DNA from: Hansfordia pulvinata
Lineage: Eukaryota > Ascomycota > Sordariomycetes > Xylariales
Length of the DNA stretch: 64,000 nucleotides
NCBI GenBank assembly: GCA_006538405.1
Contig: BJKQ01000002.1
Coordinates: forward strand, 3,906,001 to 3,970,000
Direction of reading: 5' to 3'
In this document: in pieces, positions 36,901-48,214 of the stretch
How positions within the stretch are numbered: position 1 is the first letter of the stretch
Layout: each line of letters starts with the position of its first letter
Translations under genes and position numbers: made by a program
The notes under the pieces: model-generated
What the model saw: the letters and a program-made list of their open reading frames with translations, nothing else
Told to the model about the DNA's origin: nothing
Database searches by the model: none

Positions 36901-39900
36901 TACGAGTACACGACGAGTACTCGCACACGGGTCTGACCCGCTGCGACCCAACTCCGTGTGTCAATGCCCGTGCGACCGCCGCCCTGTGTGTGCCAGGTAT
37001 GCTGTGCGATCCATAGATCTGAGTAAGAACGAGAACAAAGTGAGTGCAGGGCATTGTTAGCCCCCGTGCCCCCGATACTCGTACACGAATGTCCACCCGC
37101 ACCACCACCGGGGACGGGCCCGGGTCAGAGGAGGGGGAGAAACCCAGCTGACGGGCACCTCCACCCACACCCGTACGAGTACCACACAGGCCTGAGACAT
37201 GAGAAACTAAAGTCGAGCGTGAAGAGAGACAGTGTTCCTGGTGGGCAGAAGGACAAGAGTCTAAAACCCACCAATCCTCTCAGTTGGATGGATGGATGGC
37301 CGGCGAGCTCGACATATGCGTGGCGGCATGGCAAGCCCTCTTCTTCAAGTGCCCGCAGCCACGACAGCGAGGCGGCTGCTCGTCAGCAGCGCTCCCGGGT
37401 GGCCCTAACAGCTCAGCAAGGCGACAAGCCATCACCAGGGTGCAAACGACCGGGCCTCTGCTGCGGGCCGCCCCCTGCGCGGGCGATGGCGGCAGTCTGG
37501 CCGCTACCCGTACACGGCCGACGAGCCCTCCAGCCGGCGGGCCGTGAGCCTGCACGACTGTGCCCGAGTGGATAGATCGGCTGGGCGGTTCTCCGTGCAA
37601 GGCAAGACAGATTGGCGTGAGAAGGCAACGTCGCGCCGAGAGGGACGGCCGCACGAGTACCGAATAGACCTGCCTGATGGAGCCCGAGGCCAGCCAGATC
37701 CAACTACCCTGACCATTGAAGGTAGCAGAGGCGCCATGTCAGCCTGTCTTGTCCTGACTGTGCGCACGCCATGGTCTGAGGTTGAGTGCTTCGCATGGAA
37801 ACGGGGACTCGTACATGGCTTGCAGAGCTCCCCGAGTGCTCGCGAGGTGCCAATAGACTGCGTGTCGGGGACAAGGTCCCCAAGAAGCCAGTAGGGCGTG
37901 TGGTGGTGCGCTGGCGAGCCCGCTCACCAGTCGTCACAGCCAGCGGTGACGATACTCGTAGAGCCCATTGCCATCTGCCGCCGTCCTTGGGGCCTGCTGC
38001 GGTGTCTTGTGGTTATTAGTGATGGGTAATTGGCAGTTGGGCCAAGCTGGAGAGTGCGCATGCGCGCGCGAGTGGCTCTACGAGTACTCCGTAGAGCCTC
38101 TCGCTGTCCATGTTTGCCGGAGCCCACAGCCCACGGCCCACGGCTGCGAAGCAGCCGAGACTGGGGATGCATCGTCTTGCGTCGTGCGTCGTGCGCTGCC
38201 CACGATCCACCGGTCACACAGTGCTGGCACCGTCTCAGTGATCGGTTGGTTGGCTGGCTGGCTGGCTGGGTCGCTCCCTCGCTCCCTCGCTCGCTCGCCG
38301 CCGCCAACGCCCGAGAGCACGCCTAGCACGGGCTGCCGGGGCACTCCTGCGTGAGATTTCGTGGTCCAGCCGCACTGCCCACTGGCCCGCCCGGGCCCAT
38401 CGAGCAGCAGAGCGCGGCCAGTGTGCTGGCCCCGGCGCGCCTGAGAGCGAGCGGGCGCTTGTACGAGTATTCCTTCTTTTTGCCTCTGTTGCCACTGCGC
38501 GTCCCAACATGGCGAGCATTTGCCGGAAAGAAAGCAGAGCGTCACGGGTGACGGCGACGGTGCTGGCCTGCCTCCAGGGACGGACGCCTGGGAAAAGCCG
38601 GCCAGAACGCACAAGAAACGTTTGGCACGCGCTGGCCTCCTCTGCCCCGGTCCCCAATCTTGTTAACACTGTGTCGCGCGGGCTTGGTCGGACCAATGAA
38701 GAGCGACGCTGCTGACGGACAGCCCTGGTACTCCTCTTCCTCCTCCTCTCTCATCGGCGGCTGCGTTGCACGGCGGTATTGGGGACCGCGTTGGGATAAG
38801 GGCGCGGTTGCTGCTGCCGCTACTGCTGCTGCTTCTTCTTCTTCATCGACCCGGGTTGGCAAAGTGGTCCGCGGACCAGTGAAAATGGTCGTGGCGTGGA
38901 TGACATGATGGAGATGGAAGACGGACGATGGTTGGTGACGTCTCTCGTTGGAGCCAGCCGGCCAGCCAGCCTGGCGGCGTCCGGGTCTGGTTTGTCTGGT
39001 GATACTCGTACTCATGTACCTCATGTAGGTGCCGATAGAATTAGGTACATACCCTCAGGTATGGATGTACGGTAGGTCGTGCGTACTTGTGCCCTGAACG
39101 GAGGCACTCCAGTCCTCTTCGGATTCATTGAGGAACCCAAGGCGGGCCTCAACCCTCCGCCCGTCGCGCTGTACGGGCACGCCCCTCTTGGGTCTCAGAA
39201 GACATCGGCTGTGGGTTGAGCTGATATGCCCTCGAATAGACCCGTTTATACATGTAGTGATACGAACGGGTAGCTGCTTGCTTACCCGACTTCGTGAATG
39301 CATGCACGCAGTCTCCGGCAGCAATTTGACCAGCATTGCATTGTCATGATTACCTACCTGTACTGTCGTCGATCTGGCGCTGCCCAGTGATCTGGGCTGA
39401 GTGCAGACCGCATCCAAAGGGCTACGGGGCCCAGGGGACTCTCCCGGGACAACTTGCTCGTAACCGTACTTTACTCCCAAGAACCTGCAGACTCCGCCGC
39501 GGCAGGTCCTGTCCGTGGTCTTGGTGATGTACCTTATGTACCTCTCGCAAACGCGCACAGCGCCAGCCCTGGCTGGCAGCTGGGGAGAGCTGGAGAGTGG
39601 ACTTCGCTGTCGTCCGGGCAGCGGACTGACCCTGCTACGGGCTACTAGCGCTAGCAACATCATGACGGGAGCCCGAGTTCCAGTGGATATCAGTCAGCGC
39701 CAGGCTGTCGAGGTCCCAATGCAGCCCCCATGGGCACCTGCAGTCCACCTCGGGCTGCGCTCAGTTGAGAACATTGAAGGTTGAAGCCCGCACAGGTACC
39801 GACCCCGACAAGATGCAGGTACCTACCCGTACCTGATGTGGCCCATCTGATCGGCTGAACAATGGCCGTGAACGCCCACGGGGATATTCATCCGTGCCCA

Positions 39901-41058
39901 AGACTCTGGCATGGCCATGAAGAACGCATTTAGGTAGGCTTCGTTCAAGCCTAGAAAGATCTGGACTTATTGACGCACCCTGCAGCGTGAGTGTGTACGG
40001 ATGACTTGGTTCTCGTAGATGGCGACGCGGTGTTGTGTGGCCCCCAAGAACTGCAGTCGAAGAACCCCGGTGAATATAAATGGTCGTAGTAGGCTGTGTG
40101 AATAGCGCGCAGATAGGTTGGAGATTCCAGATCCGAGTGCAGTTTCGTTGGGACAGTTTTGGTAGTCTGGCTACACCATACGAGTGCTCGTACGAGTACC
40201 TAGCACGATCAATTGGAGAGCGGGACGAGACGGGCGGGCGGGCAGCAGTGCGGGTACCAGCACGAGCACCACTCACAGCCGATTCACCTCCGCCCGCGCT
40301 ACCTACCACCATACGTGCCAGTATGTACTTCCCAGCAGCACCAGCAGCACCAGCAGCAGGCGCTGCGCCCTCCTCGTCCGCCGTCCGCCGTCCGCATCGC
40401 CCCATTTGCCGTGGTCGCCCCCTTCTCGCGGCCACTTGGAGTGAGAAAGCCCTCTCGTCAAGACAAATTCGACATCTCGAGCAACTCGACACGAGCCATC
40501 AACACCACCGAGACGTGCCTCGCCGACCGATGACCGCTTGCGCCCTTCAACTTGTCCGACCGGCGCCACCATTTGCTCGGCTCGTCTCGTCTCTGCTGGC
40601 TCCGTCAACGATTTCTGCCCATACCCACCCACAGCCGCCCACCCACAGGCCTCGCTACCCGCCCACCCGCCCCCTCAGAGGCGCTCTTTCAGGCGCTGCC
40701 GTCCATCCAGTCCTCTGCCAGCGTGCGTACCCACACGCCCGGGGCTGTATGAGGTAGCCGTAATAGCGTGCAATTCAATTCCACTCCCCCGTCCACCCTC
40801 GCTCGACACGCACCAGACGACGAGACGCACACGCAGCACCAGCACGCACCAGCACCACCCGGTCGGTACGCTCGCAACGCTCGCTGCGTCCATCTCAACC
40901 CTTCCACCATCTATCGTCGACGGCGTCATCCGCACACCACGCACACTTGGTTGTCGTCTTCCTCGCCCTGTTCCTCCTGATCTGGGCCGGATCACTGGTC
41001 TCCGAGGATCTGATCCCTCCCCAGCGCCCATCGCAACGCTGTGTTGCCCGTCTCAATC
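30978..41058. other. 10 kb gene-less stretch upstream of the LAMMER kinase
   Basis: I find no gene. Open frames are present on all six frames but are short, mutually overlapping and motif-free. TACGAGTA/TACTCGTA copies occur at 35607, 35842, 35997, 36901, 37076, 37174, 37953, 38079, 38462, 39003 and 40191. Homopolymers and simple repeats include G19 (33666-33684), several A and C runs near 32905-33290, (GT)n at 34288-34318, (CTG)n at 35770-35792, GGCT units at 38250-38268 and a CAGCAG/CCAGCAG run at 40331-40358. Composition is not AT-rich, so it is not an obvious RIP-degraded transposon. The last ~800 bases are C-rich and probably form a long leader of the kinase. Confidence 0.5.
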
Positions 41059-43664
41059 ATGTCCACGCCGACGACTGCGACGGCAACCTACCCTCCCCTT
41101 CACCGGCATCACCCTCACCATCCCTACGGACCGTCTCATCCGCACGCCTACTACCCTCACTTGCAGGCCAACCCGCCCGCCTACCGGCCGCCCTCGGGCG
41201 CCTCGAACTCGTCTGGCATAGCCCACGCGGCCCTTGCTAGCCCGCCCGCTTCCTACACGACCGCCTCGACGGCCACCAACGGCAACGGGCACGGCCACGC
41301 CCACAACCACGGTCACGTCGTCAACGACCACCACCACCACCACCATCCTCATCTCCACCACATCCAGACACATCACCACCACCACCAAAATAACAACGCT
41401 CACACTCTGTGGAGCCCCAACGCCACCACTCACAACCCATCCAGCCCGGCTCACCACCTGCCTCCCTTGGCGAATGGCGCAGCCGCTTCTGTCGCCCACA
41501 CCAGACCCTCCAGCTACGACACCAGAACCCACTCGGCTCACAGCAACGACGTTCACTACCAAAACCACCATTCCAACATGACCAATGCCACCACCGCGCA
41601 CGCATACGAACACGACGCCCATCCCAGGAAACGTCGGAGATCGAAGGAGCCTGACTGGGACAGCTTTTACAAGAACGGCCTGCCCAAGGAGATCATTGTG
41701 ATTGACGACTCTCCCGCTCCCGAACTCCCCCCTCTTGCTGTTCACGATGCCCTGCCCGCGACTACTACCAACGGCCATGGGGCGAGGCCATACGCCAATG
41801 CCACAGCCCCAGCCGCCGACCCGAATGCCCAGTCCCGACCCCTGCCTAAGAGGCGGAGGAAGGAGCCATCGGGTGCTTCCCGCCCCGCTGAAGCGGAAAG
41901 CAACGCTTATCCCACAGGCTCAACCTCTACCGACCGCACATCTTCAGCCCACAACACTACCGCCGCCACCTCGATGGCTTCCGGCGCCGCCGGCTATGGC
42001 GAGGTCGACTATCTGCCCGAGGTACCCGGCCAGAAGCGGAAGCGCACTCGTCAACAGCTTGCCCAGGAAGCCGAGGCTAAGAGGCGCGAGGTGGAGGATC
42101 TGCGGGACAAATTCAGTTACAGACCACCCCAGAAGCCCATTAAGAAGGCCGGCGAAGTTACCGTCAGAACTGTGCAAGATGTATGTCTCCCCCTTGAATT
42201 CACAAAGCCCCATCTTCTCGGTCGCTGCTAACCTCTCTACACAGTCGCGTCATCACAGCAACGTCAAGGTTGACGACGAGGATGGTCACTACATTGTCGT
42301 TCCGGATGCTGAACTTACCTCTCAGTGTACGTCTCCCCCGCCTGAACTTGCTACAGGACCTGTTCCGGCTTGCTGACATCCTACAGACCAAATGATTAAG
42401 TTGCTCGGCCAGGGCACCTTTGGAAAGGTTGTTCAGGCGAGAGACCGGAGAAGGAATAAGTTTGTCGCCATCAAGATCATCAGAGCCGTCCAGAAATATC
42501 GCGATGCCTCCAAGATAGAACTTCGGGTGCTGCAAACCCTCAAGGCTAACGACGACGAGAACCGCAATCGCTGCATTCACCTGCGCGACTGCTTTGACTA
42601 CCGCGGCCACGTGTGCATCGTCATGGATCTGCTGGGCTCCAGCGTCTTCGATTTCCTCAAAAGCAACAGCTTCGTGCCGTTCCCCAACAGCCAGATCCAG
42701 AACTTTGCTCGTCAGCTTTTTACCAGCGTCGCCTGTAAGTTTCGGCCCCCCTTAGGACTTCCTATGCCGTAGCTAATCAGCTGCCAGTTCTGCACGATCT
42801 CAATTTGATCCACACCGACTTGAAACCCGAGAACATTCTCCTATGTGACAGCGCTTATCAGACATTCACATACAACCGCCGGATCCCCTCGTCTTCCACC
42901 GGCGTGAATCGGCAGGCCACACAGCGCAGAGTGCTCCTCGACACCGAGATCAGGCTCATCGATTTTGGATCGGCAACGTTCCAGGACGAATATCACTCTT
43001 CTGTCGTTTCCACAAGGCACTACCGCGCACCTGAGATCATCCTCGGCCTGGGGTGGTCTTTCCCTTGTGACATCTGGAGTATCGGGTGTATCCTGGTCGA
43101 GTTCTACACTGGCGACGCTCTCTTCCAAACGCATGATAACCTTGAGCATTTGGCCATGATGGAGAACGTCTGCGATCGCCGGATCGACGTGCCGCTGGTT
43201 CAACAGGTGAACAAGATGGCCACCCGCAATGGAGGCAACCCCGCCTCGAAGTGAGTTTTCCTTGCACCGCTACCCGTTGCAATTTGTCGCTAAACTGTTC
43301 ATTAGATACTTCAAACGCTGCAAACTTGACTACCCGATTACTGAGACGACGCGTGCTTCCAAACGATTCGTCAAGAACATGAAGCGCCTGGGAGTATGTG
43401 CTGATCCCGTTGACATCATATCCTCTCCGCGTGCTAACCGACTCCCAGGACATTATTCCCAGCTCCAACACCTTCATGACATCCTTCCTCGACCTGCTGC
43501 AAAAAATCTTTGTCTACGACCCGGCGAAGCGCATCACCGCGCGCCAAGCCCTGGAACATCCCTGGTTCCGCGAGGCAGCCATCCCCGACGACGGCACCGA
43601 AGCCGCCAAGATCAAATACGAGCGCGTGGCCACGGGGACCTACTACAGCACGGCACCAGCCTGA
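41059..43664 (+). CDS. lkh1: LAMMER (CLK-type) dual-specificity protein kinase
   Basis: Six exons (41059-42180, 42245-42326, 42387-42734, 42788-43250, 43306-43393, 43449-43664) give 772 aa with every junction GT-AG. The N-terminal ~370 residues are disordered, His-rich (notably residues 90-112) with basic motifs [14 protein letters not shown] and KRKRTRQQ that look like nuclear signals. [20 protein letters not shown] lies in the middle. The kinase domain has GQGTFGKV (from 409), AIKI with K431, HTDLKPEN with catalytic D528, DFGSATF (D576), the [10 protein letters not shown] activation segment (591-600) and DIWSIGC. EHLAMME (637-643) is the family-defining motif. These kinases phosphorylate SR-type splicing factors and affect development and cell cycle in fungi (S. 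pombe Lkh1, yeast Kns1). The motif is followed by NVC rather than the usual RILG. Confidence 0.95.
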
Positions 43665-44564
43665 TCATTTCAGCTTTGATACCACAGTAATCTGTACTAT
43701 TCGAATGGAGGAGAGGTTCGGTAGCGTTTTCACTTCCCATATTCAGCTTTGACGGGGCATAAGACCAGCTATGAACTTGGTCAACGGAGTTGCGGTGGAA
43801 CTTTTCCGGCCCGCCTCGGCCGCAGCGGTACATATTTCTTACGGCATGACGAAATACCTTTGTAAAAGAGAATCGGCAGCGCTGAGTTTACTGGCCTTAT
43901 TTGGAGACCCGCTCCGATGATTCGACACTTTGATGATTTACTTTTTGACAACCTCAATGAGCCCGGGTGGATATGAGCGCTCTTGTGGGCTTTGGGCTTT
44001 GATGAGTATCAGACTAACGAAATCATTGCGATAATCGCCTTACGGGCTCTTGCGACTCCCACTTGTATGACTTACATGCCGCCTCGTGAATTTCAGCAAA
44101 CAGACACAGACGCTCACGTTCAGAAACGTGACCTGTTCACAAGAACGACACAACCCCAAGTCGATTACACCACTGCCTACGAACAACAACGCGGGTTCCT
44201 TTCAGCACACGAAGCCACCGACGCCGAGTTCGCATTCGGGACAAAGACGGCTCCTGTACAAGGCATCAGCGCAGCCAAGTCAAAGACTCGATGTTTTGTG
44301 TTCATCCAGTCAAAGAAGTCAAGCCGCCATCCCCGCAGACGCTGGTCTATGTAAACCCTCCAATATACTTGCTGCAGGCCTCGACTGCTGAGCTTCGATG
44401 CCAAATCCCCGAACGAACCAGAGCCAACTGACACAAGTTGCTTAACACCGCAGTCAAGCAGGCTCAAACCACTACACGAAGATACATTACTATCGCCTTA
44501 GCGCCAGCGACCATCTTCGGCTCAATACGATCCATTCACAGCGAGGTGGCTCGCCCCAGCAGCC
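43665..44564. other. Intergenic, no gene seen
   Basis: This is the 3' flank of the kinase and the promoter of the next same-strand gene. It has lower GC than its surroundings. The open frame around 43983-44354 has no coding features I recognise. Confidence 0.5.
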
Positions 44565-47038
44565 ATGTCGCAAAACGGCGTTCACATGTCGTCGCTGACC
44601 GATAGCGACTTCAAAAGCCTGACGAAACTCCTTTGCCGCCGTCCCGAGTACGGCATTGCTCGCCCTTCACAAAGATGGCTGGTCCATCAAGAGCGCAAAA
44701 TGCAAAAAATCCCATCCAAGCTTCGGCGCCCTGCGAACCTCTTCAAACGGTTGGTGGTTAGGTTTGGGCCCAGCTCCGGACTCGTTGACTACGCCAATGC
44801 GATCTTGTGCAAGACTCACTACGAGCTGGACCCTCGGCTCATACGCTGCCTGTTTCTTCTCCTGGCCGATGAAGTGACCAAGCACGCCGACGGCCTGCGC
44901 AACTGGTCTGGCTTGCACGAGGTGCCGACACTCGCAGCCTACATTGACCGCTTGAACGGCGTCAATGCCTACTGGATGGAGACAGGCCTGTACGAGAAGA
45001 CCTTCGGTGTTTCCCCGCCAGACCCACGCCACATGGTCCGCGTTAAGAACGACTGTGAAGCGTGCATTCTGGCCGCGGTGGGCGCAAGCGCTCGCTGCCT
45101 GGCCGACCTTTACGCCAATATGACAGACCGCGGAGAGCGGAATATGCGACGGAAGTCGAGGACGTGCCGCCACTGCCAGAAAGGCAGGCATCGCCCGGAC
45201 GAGCACTACAGCCGGCCTCGCCTACTGAGGGTCGTTGATGCGTGGATCGATCACCTGGGGCCAGAGCGCAGCAGCGAGTGCTTTGCTATGGCCGAGAAGG
45301 TGTTGTCCGAGTTGCGCGGCAACCGTGACGCCATCCATCAGGCTCGTCTTCAGACCAAGCGACGCAGCGCAGCCAGCTCGCGCAGCGTCAAGGCCGGCGA
45401 CCGGAGCAAGAGCCAAGAGATCCGAATTGGATCCAATGGAGACAGGGTAGTCCGTGATGTGCCGTTCTCGGCTCAGAACAAGCGGCGAACTCACGACGGC
45501 ATTGCAATCCCCAAGGTCTGCGACGTCAACACAAGGAGGTCACTCGACCAGCCCCTCAACCCTCTGGCGCACAACGCCAGCGGGGCCCCCAGCGTCTACC
45601 GCCCAGACAGCATGGCCGACTTCGGCTCGATACAAGGGATGCGCTCCCATGATAGCACAGCTCAGCAAATGGCGATCGACTGCCGCTCATCGCGGCGTCA
45701 GACCGCCCAGCTCCCAGGGCCACCACTGACTCCCGTCCCAGAGACCGCCGCCGCTCCTGAGAGGTTCTCCGTAAGGGACCCGCTGGAGGACTTTCACTCT
45801 CAGGAGATGCGTGACCACGACGATATCGCTGGCGGCGATGAGGACGAGGAGGATGTCGACGTCGTCCATTTCGGGTCTGAGGCCGAGAACATGGACGAAG
45901 ACGGCAACCCGGACGACGAACGCGTCCTGTGGCATGAGGAGATGAGCCGTCAGAAGGTGGCTGTCTGGTACGCCGCACAGCGGGACGACCAGAGCGTCGC
46001 GGGTAGCATCCACCCGGCCTTCTCGTCATACCGCGGAGCCCGTGAGGACTGGGAGCCCCGCCATGCGGAGCAGTCCTCGTCCTCGTCTTCGCACCGTTCT
46101 GCAGCCACCGAGCAGCCCCCCTCCGCGCGACCTCCCCGGGGGGCTGAGTGCGATGAGGGTGCACCCCGTTCGGTGCGAGAGAGCAGACACGGGAGCGACA
46201 TTGCCAGCATGACCACCTTGAGGGACGCGGCCACGAACAGCAGCAGTAGCCGCGGGACTCGCCACAGCATGGCCACGGACACGGCGTCTTACGCGTCTTC
46301 CAACGCGACGCGCTGGCCGGATGGTGGCTCCTCAAGCGCGCACCGGTCGTCCGCGCCCCGACGGCACAGCGCTGCTGCTGCTTCTGCTGCGGTGCCCAGG
46401 ATGACGACGCCGCCAACAGCACCAGCCCGCAACCACGTGGCTCCGGCGCAGGTTGCGAGGAACAACTGCTACCTGTCGCCGAGCAATCCGCCGCGCCAGG
46501 CCGCGCCAGCATCGTCGCGCAGCGGCCCCGCGGAGAGCGACGTGTGGACCGACATCAGCGTGTACTCGCAGGACCAGGACCCGCCGCGCCCGCGCCCGTG
46601 GCCTTCGGCCGTCAAGGCCGCCGTCGACCACAGGAAGCAGAGCGGCGGTAGGGGCCACAGCGCCGCCGACCGCAGCAACATCAGCAGCAGCAGGCACAGC
46701 ACCGGCGGCGCACGGCAGCCCGCTGCCGCCGCCGCCGCCGCCCCCACCGCGAGACAGGCGGTGTCTCCCGCCGCGCTCCGGGCCCCGACCGAGACGCCGT
46801 CCGAGCACCACCGGCAACGACGGCCGAACAACGAGAGCCACCAGAGCTGGCCCCGCCACCCCGGGACCGGTCGCCGGCGGCGCTCGCGTTCGCGTGCGCC
46901 GAGAGCGTGGCGCCCAGCGACTCGATCAGCAACGCGTCTTTCAGCCGGGGGAGCGCAGGCGAGGAGGAGCGGCGGCGGCGGAACAGTGACGCCACCGGGA
47001 CCAGTTTCGGGGCTATGATGCGCGCTGCTGAGAGGTAG
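44565..47038 (+). CDS. Conserved-looking hypothetical protein with long disordered tail; probable -1 frameshift near the 3' end
   Basis: The ATG at 44565 lies in a good context (gccATGTC). Residues 1 to about 250 look folded: LTKLLCRRPEYGIA, FKRLVVRFGPSSGLVDYANAIL, helical segments and a Cys pair motif CRHCQKGRHRPDEHY that could bind a metal. The rest is Ser/Ala/Arg/Pro-rich with an acidic island (about residues 420-450). As sequenced, the frame ends at 47018 in an Arg-heavy tail. The -1 frame instead encodes a more natural end (VAPSDSISNASFSRG, EEERRRRNSD, FGAMMRAAER) and stops at 47036-47038. The switch most simply lies in CCCCGGG at about 46859-46865, and one added base gives 824 aa. I do not recognise the family; a nuclear or signalling scaffold role would be a guess. 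Confidence 0.6.
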
Positions 47039-48214
47039 ATCCCCCCGCCCGCCTCTCTTTGTCTTCTCTTTGTCATCTGGTGTGTGTGTGTGTGAATGGT
47101 GTTGCCATTGCATGTCCGGTCTGATGGCAAGAAGGGGGTTTTTGGTGTGATTCGGGTTGCGGAAGAAGTTCGACGGCCTGGGCGGGAAGACCAGGTGGGA
47201 CATTGTGGAAGTGGAGGCAGGCGGGTTGGGTCGGTGTGGTGTGGTGCCATGGAGATATTTGGATAATGTTGATGGTGGGTTTCGTTCGGATGGAAGGTTA
47301 TGGTAGAGAGGCGTACATCGAGGGGCGGGCGGGTTGCTTTAGGTGACGGAGTTATCCGGCTTACTTGGATAGTGTTCCGAGTAGACTTCTGAGACCGGGA
47401 TGCAGTGGATAGGTGAGGATTAAAAAGAGAAAAGGAGAAAAAAAACGGGAAAAAGAAAAAGGAGCGAAACTTGCCTCAATGATTGTGTGTCCGGCACATG
47501 TTGTAAACAAACCCCCCCTGAACTAAGAGTATCCATGGTATGGTGGCGGCTGCGGCGGTCAGCGTTGGGGAGTTGATGGCGTTCTTGACTCCGTCGGAGG
47601 GGTTTCCACGCCGAAACGTGGTTACACATGTAGTAATTACGATGTAGCCAAACATACATGTCGAATGAACCGTGTATGCACTGGCAAGCGGGGCAGGGTG
47701 TCGAAACCCCAAGTTTCTGTATCACGTTCGTCTCCGTCTGGCACCTCTGAGAGATAGTAGCCGGCTGTGCGGACCGGGAAATCTGCGGTCCACGCTGCGT
47801 ATCTCTGTTTTCAACGAGGTTGAGCCCGGACGGGAAGGCTGCACGCGTGGGTGGGCAAGGGTAATAAAAGACACGCTGCAGTGAAGGAAGCAGGATAGAA
47901 GACTACTGGGAAGCTTTGGCTTCGCTCCCATTGGCACGTCGATGGCCTCCGGACGGCCTGATGGATTCCCGGCCCAACGGATTCCTAGAGTTATACAGCA
48001 GGCCGGCCACATGGCCCCTGAAATAAACATTGCTTATTAACCTAGCTTTTTGATCCCCATTACTACCTATCCTTTCTGTTCGAAGCGGTCGTGACGCTGA
48101 CAGGTAGTAGCCCCGCACGGCCCCGGTACGCCGATAAATGCAGCCCCTAATGCGCCGCCCCCGCCGCTGCGGTCCGTCCCATAGGCCGAGAAGGCGTCCA
48201 GAGAGTGGCACCGT
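47039..48214. other. Convergent 3' intergenic region
   Basis: This lies between the 3' ends of two converging genes. It has a (GT)n run at about 47079-47094 and A-rich sequence at 47422-47465. No gene seen. Confidence 0.5.
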
